Shown piece after piece: positions 54,163 through 62,853 of a stretch of 64,000 bases of DNA. The notes under the pieces were generated by a model. That model had not been told where the DNA came from and did no database searches. It was given only the letters and a program-made list of their open reading frames with translations. The DNA comes from Qipengyuania mesophila (lineage in GTDB: Bacteria > Pseudomonadota > Alphaproteobacteria > Sphingomonadales > Sphingomonadaceae): NCBI RefSeq assembly GCF_019711655.1, contig NZ_JAIGNU010000001.1, positions 1,025,501-1,089,500 of the forward strand. The letters are read 5' to 3'. The translations under genes and the position numbers were made by a program. How positions within the stretch are numbered: the stretch's first letter is position 1; each line of letters begins with the position of its first letter.

Positions 54163-54639
54163 CTATCCTTCTGCGCGCGCGATCGCGACGGGTCGGAATA
54201 CTGGCAGGCGAAAATCTTCGGAGATCGGCTCGAAATCCAGCGTGACCGGCAGATCGAGCTCAAGCTCGTCGAGCGCGCAATCGACCAGCCGGGTTGCCAT
54301 GCGCACTCCCTCCTCCAGTTCCACCACCGCAGCGATGAAGGGAATCTCGCCGGCGAAGGCGGGATGCAGTGCCTGATGGGTCACCGTCCAGGAAAACAGC
54401 GTGCCATTGCCGGTGCTACGCTCCCACGACCACTCAGGAGAACCGCATCGGGCGCACATATAGCGCGGCAAATGCCGAAAACTGCCGCATCCTTCGCACT
54501 GCTGGAAGTAAAGGTTGCCGTCCTGACACCGGTTCCAGAATTCCTGCTCCACCGGATCCTGCGGGCGCGGCTTTGGCTTGGCTGGTGCGGCCTGCGCCGA
54601 GGGGCGCATCTTGGGCGGCAGATCTTTCTCGTCGCTCAC
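54163..54639 (-). CDS. DUF35 OB-fold/zinc-ribbon acyl-CoA-associated protein
   Basis: 158 residues with a rubredoxin-like zinc ribbon formed by Cys48, Cys51, Cys62 and Cys65 (CEGC ... CARC), followed by an OB-fold (about 75-150: [23 protein letters not shown]). DUF35 proteins pair with thiolase-fold enzymes and help bind the CoA substrate. It overlaps the thiolase-fold gene by 4 nt, the arrangement expected for a complex. A Lys/Pro-rich N-terminus of about 30 residues is less conserved. Confidence 0.88.
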   Translation of the reverse strand: MSDEKDLPPKMRPSAQAAPAKPKPRPQDPVEQEFWNRCQDGNLYFQQCEGCGSFRHLPRYMCARCGSPEWSWERSTGNGTLFSWTVTHQALHPAFAGEIPFIAAVVELEEGVRMATRLVDCALDELELDLPVTLDFEPISEDFRLPVFRPVAIARAEG

Positions 54640-55808
54640 GCAAACCTCCTCAAAATCGCTATACTGCCGTCACCCAGATCGCCCCAGCCGGTCACCAGGC
54701 CGGTCTGGGCGCCTTCGACCTGCCGCTTCCCACAATCGTGGCGCAACTGACGCACCGCCTCGACGACATGGTTCAGTCCCCAAACATGGGCCTCGCTCAG
54801 CAGGCCGCCATGGGTGTTGACGGGATAGCGCCCGCCCAGCTCGATCTGGCCATTCGCGACGAACTCTGCCTGTCCACCTGGTTCGCAATAGCCCAGGGCC
54901 TCCAGCTGCAGGAGAACCACGTAGGTGAAGCAGTCGTAGATCTGCAGAAAATCCATGTCTTCGCGATCGACCCCCGCCATTTCGAACGCGCGCGGCGCGG
55001 CGTAGCTCAGGCCGATCTTGAAGGGGTCGGGACGCGAAGGGATATCGTCGGCGGGGTAAGGATGCCCTTCAGCCGCACCGGCGATGCTCACGGGAACATG
55101 CGGCATGTCCCTGGCGCGGTCCATTCGCGAAACCACGACTGCGCATGCCCCGTCAGTCTCCAGACAGCAATCGTAGAGGCGAAAGGGTTCGGATATCCAG
55201 CGCGCGGAATGGTAGGTTTCGGCATCCAGTTCCCGGCCATAAGTGAAGGCCTGCGGATTCATCTGCGCATGGCGACGGCACGCCAGTGCAACGGCCGCCA
55301 TCGCTTCCGGGCCGATATCGTAAATTCGGGAGTGCCGGGTGGCGAGCCAGGCATACATCTGCACCGGCAGGAACACGCCATACGGAATGTAATAGCCTTG
55401 GATCGTATTCGTCAGGGTGTTCATGTTCATCGGCCGCGTCGGCGGTGCGCCAGGCTTGGGCCGCAAGGCGGAATAACCGTTCCACCCGAGCGTCACCAGC
55501 ACATGGTCGCATAAGCCGCTGGCAATTGCCATCGCGGCGTTCTGGAGTGCCGTGGTAGGGCTCGCCCCGCCCATGTGGACCGTAGAGGCATAGCGCAGAA
55601 CTTCGATACCGAGGTTAGCCGCCATCTCTTCCGAGGTGGTGTAGATCGGCGGAGGAACCATGCCGTCGATATCCGACGGCTTCAGCCCTGCATCTGCTAT
55701 GGCTTTGCGCGATGCTTCCAGCATCATGTCGACCGCGGTTTTCTCGGTGCCTTTCACGAAAGCGGTTTCGCCCACTCCGGTGATGGCCGATTTGTCGCTT
55801 AAGCTCAT
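54636..55808 (-). CDS. Thiolase-fold lipid-transfer-type protein, probably aldolase-like
   Basis: 390 residues of the SCP-x/Ltp thiolase branch: [12 protein letters not shown] at the start, [28 protein letters not shown] in the first half, [23 protein letters not shown] and [23 protein letters not shown] in the second. Where thiolases carry the nucleophilic Cys, this reads [11 protein letters not shown], so ordinary thiolysis is unlikely. Ltp2-like proteins with this change cleave a beta-hydroxyacyl-CoA by retro-aldol reaction together with a DUF35 partner, which is encoded directly downstream. The aldolase role is therefore a reasoned inference. Confidence 0.82.
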   Translation of the reverse strand: MSLSDKSAITGVGETAFVKGTEKTAVDMMLEASRKAIADAGLKPSDIDGMVPPPIYTTSEEMAANLGIEVLRYASTVHMGGASPTTALQNAAMAIASGLCDHVLVTLGWNGYSALRPKPGAPPTRPMNMNTLTNTIQGYYIPYGVFLPVQMYAWLATRHSRIYDIGPEAMAAVALACRRHAQMNPQAFTYGRELDAETYHSARWISEPFRLYDCCLETDGACAVVVSRMDRARDMPHVPVSIAGAAEGHPYPADDIPSRPDPFKIGLSYAAPRAFEMAGVDREDMDFLQIYDCFTYVVLLQLEALGYCEPGGQAEFVANGQIELGGRYPVNTHGGLLSEAHVWGLNHVVEAVRQLRHDCGKRQVEGAQTGLVTGWGDLGDGSIAILRRFA

Positions 55809-56497
55809 GCCTGCCTGACCGCCTGGTAATCGCGTTCGAGCTGTTCGGAAAGAGCGCGCACCCTCTGATAGGTCTCCGGCGGACGCAGTCGCAACCCGCG
55901 GCGGACATCCTCCAACGGACGATCAAGATTTTCTTCCCAGTAGAAGGTGGTCAGATCGGCTGCAGCCCGGCCCCGGCGCCACGCTTCAAATGCAGCGCGC
56001 GCCACTGGCAACTGGGCAGCTTCCAGTTTCATCTTGGGAATGCCGACGCCCAAGATGAAAGCGATCCCGTGATTATAGAATTGCGCGTTTCCGAAGGACA
56101 GCACGCACAATTCGCCCAGTGCGTCCCTGCCGTATCCGGCGACGACATGAAACAGGTCATGCGAATCGCGAAGGCGCCGACGATAGAGGGAAACATCGGG
56201 GTCGCCGAGGTCCTCCAGACCTCCGGCCTCGCTGGCTTCCGCCAGACCTTCTGCTGTCAGACCCTCCCCGTAAACAAAATCGAGGTAGGCTCGGCCAAGC
56301 GTGCCAGACGCACAGGTCGCAAGGCGTTTGCGATCGCACAAGGTTTCAAGTAGGTCGGCCCGGTCGGAAGCGATACGCCGCCCATCGCTCGACTTCATGA
56401 AGCGATTGAAATTCCGATAATAGGAATTGCCCGACAATGCCTTGACGATACGGAACACCTGCGCCGTATCCTCCCTGTCGGCAATCAACTGCCTCAT
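55805..56497 (-). CDS. Coq4-family protein in a catabolic operon
   Basis: 230 residues. The Coq4 signature H-D-x-x-H-x11-E is present as His113, Asp114, His117 and Glu129 ([14 protein letters not shown]). Eukaryotic Coq4 binds zinc and polyisoprenoid-like lipid and is needed for ubiquinone assembly and ring decarboxylation. Here the gene is embedded, with 4-nt overlaps on both sides, in an acyl-CoA catabolic operon, so it may act on or bind the pathway's lipid or isoprenoid intermediates instead. ATG 56497 overlaps the stop of a 21-codon ORF. Confidence 0.82.
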   Translation of the reverse strand: MRQLIADREDTAQVFRIVKALSGNSYYRNFNRFMKSSDGRRIASDRADLLETLCDRKRLATCASGTLGRAYLDFVYGEGLTAEGLAEASEAGGLEDLGDPDVSLYRRRLRDSHDLFHVVAGYGRDALGELCVLSFGNAQFYNHGIAFILGVGIPKMKLEAAQLPVARAAFEAWRRGRAAADLTTFYWEENLDRPLEDVRRGLRLRPPETYQRVRALSEQLERDYQAVRQA

Positions 56498-56559
56498 TGC
56501 CCCAGCGCTCTGAGAGGCTCTACGGGGCGGCGCAATTCATGACCTTTGGCGTAAGCCAT
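56494..56559 (-). CDS. Mini-ORF of 21 codons coupled to the Coq4-like gene
   Basis: ATG 56559 is preceded by GGAGG at 6 nt (GGAGGCAAGAAGATG), one of the strongest ribosome sites in the window. The peptide is [21 protein letters not shown], and its TGA overlaps the Coq4-like ATG as ATGA. It fills the only untranslated gap between the nitronate-monooxygenase-type gene (stop at 56578) and coq4-like. It may be a coupling leader peptide, a real microprotein or the stump of a lost gene. Confidence 0.45.
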   Translation of the reverse strand: MAYAKGHELRRPVEPLRALGQ

Positions 56560-56577
56560 CTTCTTGCCTCCTGCGCT

Positions 56578-57720
56578 TCACTTGTAGATGCCAGCGGACG
56601 CCAACGCCTTCTCGGCTCCATCGACCAGGTCGCGCATCACTTCGGCGGCAGGCCGGATCGAATCGATCAGGCCGATGCCTTGCCCCGCGAAGCCGGGGAT
56701 GACATCCTTGCGCTCTGCCTTGATCCCGGAGGCCATGACCGGGCCGGAGATCATCGACTGATAGGGCATCGGCAGAGGCTCCTTTCCGGCCTGCACCCAG
56801 GCGTCGGCCCATTTGTTACGGATCATGCGCGCCGGTTTGCCGGTAAGCGATCGACTAACGACCGTATCGGCATCGCCGCTTTCGGTGATCGCCTCTTTCT
56901 GGAAGCGCTCGATGCCCGCTTCCTCGGTCGCGAGAAATGCCGTGCCGACCCACGCGCCCTCTGCCCCCAGCATCATCGCAGCGGCAACACCCCGGCCATC
57001 CGAGATACCGCCGGCCCCAAGGACAGGAACACGATCGCCAACGGCGTCGACCACCTGGGGAATCAAGGAAATAGTCCCGATCGGCGAGTTGTGACCTCCG
57101 CCATCGTGCCCTTGCGCGACGATCATGTCGATGCCCGACCCGACGACCTGTTCGGCGTGCTTGACCTTGCCGATCACCGCCATGACCTTGGTGCCATTGG
57201 CATGGAGCCGATCCATCCACGGTTCAGGATTGCCAAGGCCGGCAGCATAAACCGGCACCTTTTCCTCGATCACCACTTCCATCTGCGCCTCAAAGAATTC
57301 CTTCGAGAACAACTGCGGGCCGCCCTTGCCCATTTCAGGCGCGCCCGCCGCCCGCATGGCGGCGGCAGCATCGACCTCCGGAAGCTCTTCACGATCCATG
57401 AAGTCGCGCGCGAACTGCTGATATTCACCCATCAGATCCATGGGATTTTGGGGTGCAGCACCGCTTTGAGGGGCAGAGCCGCGCCTGACCGACGCGGGGA
57501 GCAGCGTATCGACACCGAAAGGTTTGTCGGTCAATTCCCGGGTCTGGCGAATCCAGTCACGCAACTGATCGGGCGAACACGCCGCGGCACCCAGGACCCC
57601 GAGCCCGCCGGCATTCGAAACCGCAGCCGCCAGCGCCGGAACGCTCGCTCCGCCCATCCCGGCAAGCAGGATCGGGTACCGGATCCCCAGCATTTCGCAT
57701 ATTCGGCTCTTCAACGCCAT
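56578..57720 (-). CDS. Nitronate monooxygenase-family FMN protein
   Basis: 380 residues, TIM-barrel flavoprotein of the NMO/2-nitropropane dioxygenase family: GIRYPILLAGMGGASVPALAAAVSNAGGLGVLGAA at the start, VAQGHDGGGHNSPIGTISLIPQVVDAV and VLGAGGISDGRGVAAAMMLGAEGAWVGTAFLAT later, the FMN phosphate-binding part. Members in acyl-CoA clusters often have unknown physiological substrates and may act as oxidases or enoyl reductases rather than on nitronates. It is the first enzyme gene of the minus-strand operon, 50 nt after the GntR gene. Confidence 0.85.
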   Translation of the reverse strand: MALKSRICEMLGIRYPILLAGMGGASVPALAAAVSNAGGLGVLGAAACSPDQLRDWIRQTRELTDKPFGVDTLLPASVRRGSAPQSGAAPQNPMDLMGEYQQFARDFMDREELPEVDAAAAMRAAGAPEMGKGGPQLFSKEFFEAQMEVVIEEKVPVYAAGLGNPEPWMDRLHANGTKVMAVIGKVKHAEQVVGSGIDMIVAQGHDGGGHNSPIGTISLIPQVVDAVGDRVPVLGAGGISDGRGVAAAMMLGAEGAWVGTAFLATEEAGIERFQKEAITESGDADTVVSRSLTGKPARMIRNKWADAWVQAGKEPLPMPYQSMISGPVMASGIKAERKDVIPGFAGQGIGLIDSIRPAAEVMRDLVDGAEKALASAGIYK

Positions 57721-57770
57721 TCTTCCTCTCCAGCCACTTGCCTAAACGCACACTCAAACTATTGAAAATT

Positions 57771-58499
57771 CTACAGCTGCCCCCACCGCACCCGCTGCGA
57801 GACCAGCTCGGGGCTGCGCTCCGAAAGATAGACGGCAGAGCCGGCCACCAACCGGCTCATTGCTTGACGGGCCGCGGCGCTGTCGCCAGTCCGCACTGCC
57901 TCGAGCACCCGCACCAGAAACTTCATCTGCACCGCCCGTTCCTGTGCCGAATATCCCAGCGAATGGGAAAACTCGCGGGTCAACAGATGCATCGCAGAGG
58001 TCAGCAAACCGAACAGCGGATTGCCGCTCGCCCAACCCAACAAGTCGTGAAATCTGCGATTAAGTTCCTCGAATTGATCAGAGGCTTCATGATGCCTCAA
58101 TTCCGCCAGACACCCTGCCAACGCGCTGAGATCAGCGGTAGTTGCACGCTGGGCTGCATACCCTGCGACATCGGGAGCAATTGCTTCGCGCAATTCAAGC
58201 AAACCACGCAAATCGGCTTCCATGAAATGCAGAATCAATGACAAACTGCTTGCAAAATCGCCGGTCTGCGGACGGGCTACGACGGGACCTCCACCACGGC
58301 CGAGCTGGAGATGGATGACCCCTTGCAATTCCAGGAACCGCAAAGCCTCCCGCAAAGTTGCGCGCGCAACCTCGTAACGCGCGAGCATTTCATCCTCGCG
58401 CGGAAGCCTGTCACCCGGGTTATGGCGACCCGCCTCGATGTCCCGCACGATGCTTTGCGCAAGAGAAAGGGCACGCTTGGCCTTCTTCACCGCTGACAT
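57771..58499 (-). CDS. GntR/FadR-type (FCD) transcriptional regulator
   Basis: 242 residues. The N-terminal winged helix (SLAQSIVRDIEAGRHNPGDRLP, then YEVARATLREALRFLELQGVI) is followed by an all-helical FCD ligand domain (about 90-230) with FHDLLGWASGNPLF and likely metal-binding His/Asp residues. ATG 58499 is used, as sequence before it does not look coded. It lies at the head of the catabolic operon and is divergent from CYP153, so it is the natural regulator of both; an inverted repeat at 58568-58585 is a possible site. The ligand is unknown. Confidence 0.85.
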   Translation of the reverse strand: MSAVKKAKRALSLAQSIVRDIEAGRHNPGDRLPREDEMLARYEVARATLREALRFLELQGVIHLQLGRGGGPVVARPQTGDFASSLSLILHFMEADLRGLLELREAIAPDVAGYAAQRATTADLSALAGCLAELRHHEASDQFEELNRRFHDLLGWASGNPLFGLLTSAMHLLTREFSHSLGYSAQERAVQMKFLVRVLEAVRTGDSAAARQAMSRLVAGSAVYLSERSPELVSQRVRWGQL

Positions 58500-58567
58500 C
58501 CGCCACTCATCAGCACACCCGCACCTCTCGAATAAAAAGTATAAGGATATTAGCAAACCTTCGTTGG

Positions 58568-58585
58568 ATCGGCACACTATCCGAT
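58568..58585. promoter_or_regulatory. Short inverted repeat ATCGG-N8-CCGAT, possible GntR site
   Basis: 5-bp arms in the 201-bp gap between the GntR gene and CYP153. It is the only symmetric element noticed there. Short arms and lack of a second copy keep confidence low. Confidence 0.25.
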
Positions 58586-58700
58586 GGGATTGGTGTCTGC
58601 AAGGGACTAAAAGAGTATACGATTTATTGACTGCACGAGATGTCTCCCTTAAGGATGACTGAAGGCCGATCAGGCCTGAGATGTAGAAGGAATAGTTCTT

Positions 58701-59963
58701 ATGGACAGCCAGATCGCCGAGCCGGATGCCGCGGCGAGGATCGCGTCAATTCCGATCGAGGAAATCGACGTGGCCCGGCCAAGCCTGTTTCAGAACGATA
58801 CCATCGGTCTATTTTTTGACAGGTTGCGCGCCGAAGAACCTGTCCACTACTGCCGCGAGAGCTATGTCGGCCCTTACTGGTCCATTACCAAGTTCGACGA
58901 CATCATGGCGGTGGACACCAATCATAAGGTCTTCTCTTCGGAAGCGAAGCTAGGCGGAATTGCAATCCAGGACATGCATTCGGTGGAAGGCGCGCTCGAA
59001 CTTGAAATGTTCATAGCGATGGACCCGCCCAAGCACGATCAGCAGCGCAAGGCGGTGACTCCGGCAGTGGCTCCGTCCAACCTGCAACTGCTCGAGCCGA
59101 TCATCCGCAAGCGCGCGGGAGAGATTCTCGATGAACTCCCGATTGGCGAAGATTTCGACTGGGTGGATAAGGTTGCGATCGAGTTGACGACGATGACGCT
59201 GGCAACCTTGTTTGATTTCCCTTGGGAGGAGCGGCGCAAGCTGACGCGCTGGTCCGATGTAGCAACTGCGGCACCTGAAACCGGGATCGTCGAATCCTAC
59301 GAGGCGCGGCGCGAAGAACTCATCGGTTGCGCGATGTATTTCAAGACTCTGTGGGACGAACGGATAAACGAGGAGCCGAAGAACGACCTCATCTCGATGA
59401 TGGCTCATTCTCCCGCCACGCGCGACATGCCGTTCCTCGAGTTTCTCGGCAATCTTATGCTGCTGATCGTCGGTGGAAACGACACAACACGCAATTCCAT
59501 CAGCGGCGGCGTGCTCGCCTTGAACCAAAGCCCGGACGAGTACGCGAAACTCGACGCGGATCCTTCGCTCATTAGCAAAATGGTTCCGGAAATCATCCGT
59601 TGGCAGACCCCCCTCACTCATATGCGCCGCACCGCGCTGGAAGATTGGGAGATCGGCGGCAAACAGATCAAGAAGGGCGACAAGGTGGTGATGTGGTACC
59701 TGTCAGGCAACCGCGACGAGAGTGCTATCGAGCGCGCGGACCAGTTCATCATCGACCGCAAAAATCCGCGCCATCACCTCTCATTCGGCTATGGCATTCA
59801 CCGCTGCATGGGAAACCGGCTCGCGGAACTGCAGCTGCGGATCATCTGGGAAGAAATTCACAAGCGCTTTTCCCGGGTCGAGGTTACGGGTGAACCAGAG
59901 CGTCTTTTTTCAAACCTCGTCCGCGGAATCACCAGGCTGCCGGTGCGGCTCCGCGCCCGCTGA
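58701..59963 (+). CDS. Cytochrome P450, CYP153 family (terminal hydroxylase)
   Basis: 420 residues. The I-helix motif GGNDTT is at 257-262, ExxR at Glu296-Arg299 and the haem-ligand Cys368 in FGYGIHRCMG. Several stretches (FIAMDPPKHDQQRKAV, FDWVDKVAIELTTMTLATLFDFPWEERRKLTRW shortened here, MVPEIIRWQTPLTHMRRTAL) are those of CYP153 enzymes, which hydroxylate the terminal carbon of alkanes, terpenes or alicyclic compounds. AAGGAA lies 9 nt before the ATG. The ferredoxin gene follows after 28 nt, but no ferredoxin reductase gene is present nearby. Family confidence is good; the substrate is not known. Confidence 0.88.
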   Translation: MDSQIAEPDAAARIASIPIEEIDVARPSLFQNDTIGLFFDRLRAEEPVHYCRESYVGPYWSITKFDDIMAVDTNHKVFSSEAKLGGIAIQDMHSVEGALELEMFIAMDPPKHDQQRKAVTPAVAPSNLQLLEPIIRKRAGEILDELPIGEDFDWVDKVAIELTTMTLATLFDFPWEERRKLTRWSDVATAAPETGIVESYEARREELIGCAMYFKTLWDERINEEPKNDLISMMAHSPATRDMPFLEFLGNLMLLIVGGNDTTRNSISGGVLALNQSPDEYAKLDADPSLISKMVPEIIRWQTPLTHMRRTALEDWEIGGKQIKKGDKVVMWYLSGNRDESAIERADQFIIDRKNPRHHLSFGYGIHRCMGNRLAELQLRIIWEEIHKRFSRVEVTGEPERLFSNLVRGITRLPVRLRAR

Positions 59964-59991
59964 CTCTCGAGATCGAAATGCGGAGTTCAAG

Positions 59992-60318
59992 ATGATCAAA
60001 ATTACGTTCGTGGCTAGCGATGGTGAGCGACGGGAGGTCGAAATAGAAGAAGGCGAGACAGCCAGGGAAGCGGCGCTATACAATGACGTGCCGGGTATCG
60101 ATGGCGATTGCGGAGGGGTATGTGCTTGCGCGACCTGTCATGTGCATGTCGATCCCGAATGGATCGACAAGGTGGGTCGGCTTATGCATGATGGAATGGA
60201 GGCCGACCTCTTGCAGTTCGCCGAAGGCACCACTGAATACAGTCGCCTTGCCTGTCAGATTCCGATGAAGCCGATGCTGGATGGATTGGTTCTTCACCTA
60301 CCCGAACAACAATACTGA
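59992..60318 (+). CDS. [2Fe-2S] ferredoxin, partner of the P450
   Basis: 108 residues, adrenodoxin/putidaredoxin type. The cluster cysteines are Cys40, Cys46, Cys49 and Cys88, with an extra Cys44 in the loop (GDCGGVCACATCHVHV); RLACQIP contains the fourth. It passes single electrons from a reductase to CYP153. ATG 59992 begins the standard MIKITFVASDG strand. It lies between the P450 gene and the first of two acyl-CoA dehydrogenases on the same strand. Confidence 0.92.
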   Translation: MIKITFVASDGERREVEIEEGETAREAALYNDVPGIDGDCGGVCACATCHVHVDPEWIDKVGRLMHDGMEADLLQFAEGTTEYSRLACQIPMKPMLDGLVLHLPEQQY

Positions 60319-60386
60319 CGGAGGGATCCTCGTCCCCGTAGCCTACATTCTTATCTGTCTTTCCTTGATTCTTCGAGAAAACACCC

Positions 60387-61598
60387 ATGGCCACACAAAT
60401 CGAGCCCGCAACCCAGACCGACGAAGACGCCTTCCGCGCGGAAGTGCAGCAGTTTCTGGCGGACAATTTTCCCGCCGAACTCAAGGGCCAGTCGAACGCG
60501 CTGGCCGGCGTGGACGGCCCCACCAATGAAACGCCGGCGCAGACCAAGTGGCGCGAAGCCGTGGGCGCGCGCGGCTGGGGCACCCCCACCTGGCCGAAGG
60601 AATACGGCGGCGGCGGCCTCACCAAGGCGCAGGCCAAGATCATCGACCAGGAATTCGCCAAGGCGGGTGCCTACAACCCGATCGGCGGCATGGGCGTCAT
60701 GATGTTCGGCCCGACGCTGCTCGAATACGGCAACGAGGCACAGAAGCAGGAGCATATTCCGCCGATCTGCCGCGGCGAAATCCGCTGGTGCCAGGGCTAT
60801 TCGGAACCCAATGCCGGCTCTGACCTCGCGAACCTCCAGACCTTTGCCGAGGACAAGGGCGACCACTACCTTGTCAACGGCCAGAAGACCTGGACCAGCG
60901 GCGGCCAATGGGCCGACAAGTGCTTTGCAATTGTACGAACCGACAAGAGCGACAAGCACAAGGGCATCAGCTTCATGCTGATCGACATGGACACGCCCGG
61001 CGTCGAAGTCCGCCCGATCACCATGATCAGCGGGACCAGCCCGTTCTGCGAAACCTTTTTCACCGACGTGAAGGTCCCGAAGGAAAACCTCGTCGGCGAG
61101 GAAGGCCAGGGCTGGACCATCGGCAAGCGCCTTCTGCAGCACGAGCGCACCAACATCTCGGGCGGCGGCAGCCTCGCCCGACTCATGGGCCAGAGCCTTG
61201 GCGATATCGCCAAGAAGTACCAGCCGACGGGCGCCGACGGCGAACTCGCCGATGCGGTGCTGCGCGACAAGATCGCTGATTTCGAAATCCGCTGGAACAG
61301 CTTCCTGCTCACCGCGCGCCGCGCGATGGAAGAGAGCAAGGCAGCTGGCGGCGTCTCCGAAATCAGCTCTGTGCTCAAGAAGCTCGGCACCAAGCTGAGC
61401 CAGGAACGCAGCGAATTGCTGATCGAAATCCGCGGGTTGCAGGGCCTCGGCTGGGAAGGCGACGGCTTTTCGGACGGCGAGCTCGGGGCCGTGCGCGCGT
61501 GGCTCTTCGGAAAGGCCACGACGATCTATGGCGGCTCGACCGAAATCCAGAACAACATCATTGCCAAGCGCGTGCTCGGCATGCTCGACCACCAGTAA
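60387..61598 (+). CDS. Acyl-CoA dehydrogenase, long (alpha-type) subunit
   Basis: 403 residues: FRAEVQQFLADNFPAELK at the N-terminus, flavin signature QGYSEPNAGSDLANLQTFA, KTWTSGGQWADKCFAIVRT, and the cofactor tail IYGGSTEIQNNIIAKRVLGM. It is complete and full length. The 18-nt gap to the next gene indicates an operon with the short subunit. Codon choice is more strongly GC3-biased and regular than in the minus-strand operon, suggesting higher expression. Confidence 0.9.
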   Translation: MATQIEPATQTDEDAFRAEVQQFLADNFPAELKGQSNALAGVDGPTNETPAQTKWREAVGARGWGTPTWPKEYGGGGLTKAQAKIIDQEFAKAGAYNPIGGMGVMMFGPTLLEYGNEAQKQEHIPPICRGEIRWCQGYSEPNAGSDLANLQTFAEDKGDHYLVNGQKTWTSGGQWADKCFAIVRTDKSDKHKGISFMLIDMDTPGVEVRPITMISGTSPFCETFFTDVKVPKENLVGEEGQGWTIGKRLLQHERTNISGGGSLARLMGQSLGDIAKKYQPTGADGELADAVLRDKIADFEIRWNSFLLTARRAMEESKAAGGVSEISSVLKKLGTKLSQERSELLIEIRGLQGLGWEGDGFSDGELGAVRAWLFGKATTIYGGSTEIQNNIIAKRVLGMLDHQ

Positions 61599-61616
61599 GA
61601 GAGGGGAGCAAGGACA

Positions 61617-62687
61617 ATGGCCGTTCTCAACGAAGAACAGGAAATGCTGCGCGACATGGCGCGCGATTGGGCCGTCAACGAAAGCCCGGTCACCGAATTC
61701 CGCAAGGTCCGCGCCAGCGGCGAGCCCGAAGCCTTCAACCGCGACGCCTATGCGACGATGGCGCAGATGGGCTGGGCCGGGGTCATCATCCCCGAAGAGC
61801 ATGGCGGGTCGGACTTCGGCTTCCTGTCCGCGGGCCTCGTCGTCGAGGAACTCGGCAAGACGCTCACCGCCAGCCCGCTGGTGATGAACACCGTCGCCGC
61901 CTCGGCGATCGTTCTTGGCGGCAGCGACGAGCAGAAGGCCAGGTGGCTGCCCAGGCTGGCGAGCGGCGAGGCCATCGCCACCCTCGCCGTCGACGAAGGG
62001 CCGAGCCACGATCCTGCGAAGATCGAGACCAGTGTGTCCGACGGCAAGCTGAGCGGCACCAAGGCCTTCGTCCATGAAGCGCATGGTGCGGACCTGTTCG
62101 TCGTCGCGGCGAAGGACGGGCTTTACCTGGTCGAGAAAGGCGACGGCGTCGCGCTCACCACCCGCAAGCTGACCGACCAGCGCAGCCATGCCGACGTCAC
62201 CTTCGACGGCGCGGCGGCGGAGAAGCTCGCCAATGGCGGCGACAGCCTGCTCGATGACGTGCTCGACCGCGCGCGCGTGCTCACCGCAGCCGAAATGCTC
62301 GGCATGGCGCAGCAAGTGTTCGACGACACGCTCGACTATCTGAAGCAGCGCGTGCAGTTCAACCAGGTGCTGGCGAGCTTCCAGGCGCTGCAACACCGCA
62401 TGGCGGACCTCTTCGCCGATCTCGCCCAGATGCGCAGCGCGGTCGAGGCGGGCCTGCAAGCCGTCGATGCCGGCTTCGGCGTGGCGCGCGCGGCGACCAT
62501 CGCCAAGACGGAAGCCAACCGCGTTATGCACACCATGGCAAACGAGGGCATCCAGCTGCACGGCGGGATCGGCATGACCGATGAGTACGACGTCGGCTTC
62601 TATCTCAAGCGCGCCCGCGTGCTGGAGCAGAGCTTCGGTTCGTCGAGCTGGTTAAAGGACCGATTTTCCAAGCTTTCTGGCTACTAG
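61617..62687 (+). CDS. Acyl-CoA dehydrogenase, short (beta-type) subunit
   Basis: 356 residues with the short-subunit pattern: MAVLNEEQEMLRDMARDWAV, GWAGVIIPEEHGGSDFGFL, then QRVQFNQVLASFQALQHRMADLFADL and GIQLHGGIGMTDEYDVGFYLKRA. It lacks the AGSD flavin signature. Third such pair in the window, after 3148/4383 and 52906/51815. AGAGGGGAG lies about 10 nt upstream of the ATG. The operon probably ends here; the following gap holds only imperfect repeats. Confidence 0.87.
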   Translation: MAVLNEEQEMLRDMARDWAVNESPVTEFRKVRASGEPEAFNRDAYATMAQMGWAGVIIPEEHGGSDFGFLSAGLVVEELGKTLTASPLVMNTVAASAIVLGGSDEQKARWLPRLASGEAIATLAVDEGPSHDPAKIETSVSDGKLSGTKAFVHEAHGADLFVVAAKDGLYLVEKGDGVALTTRKLTDQRSHADVTFDGAAAEKLANGGDSLLDDVLDRARVLTAAEMLGMAQQVFDDTLDYLKQRVQFNQVLASFQALQHRMADLFADLAQMRSAVEAGLQAVDAGFGVARAATIAKTEANRVMHTMANEGIQLHGGIGMTDEYDVGFYLKRARVLEQSFGSSSWLKDRFSKLSGY

Positions 62688-62853
62688 AAACCTGCATGTA
62701 GTGACCTGCATGGCATTTTTGCCACATGCTTGTCGACAATGTGAAATAATCCGTCAATTCATCTACCAAGTCTTGAAATGAAACGCGCTTATCGGCATCG
62801 TTTCTAACATCGACTAGTGCCTAGGATGGGGCACATTCTTAGAGGAGAGGCAC

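Noticed and set aside
58671-58680. GGCC-GATCA-GGCC repeat shortly before the CYP153 gene
   Set aside because: Arms are only 4 bp and of a type expected by chance in GC-rich DNA.
60351-62561. A 736-codon open frame on the minus strand opposite the dehydrogenase pair
   Set aside because: Fully antisense to two intact acyl-CoA dehydrogenases; it results from strong GC bias at the third codon position.
62688-62853. Imperfect hairpin GCATGGC...GCCACATGC and CCTGCATG repeats after the dehydrogenase pair
   Set aside because: The stem needs a 2-nt bulge and has no T-run; not strong enough for a terminator call.
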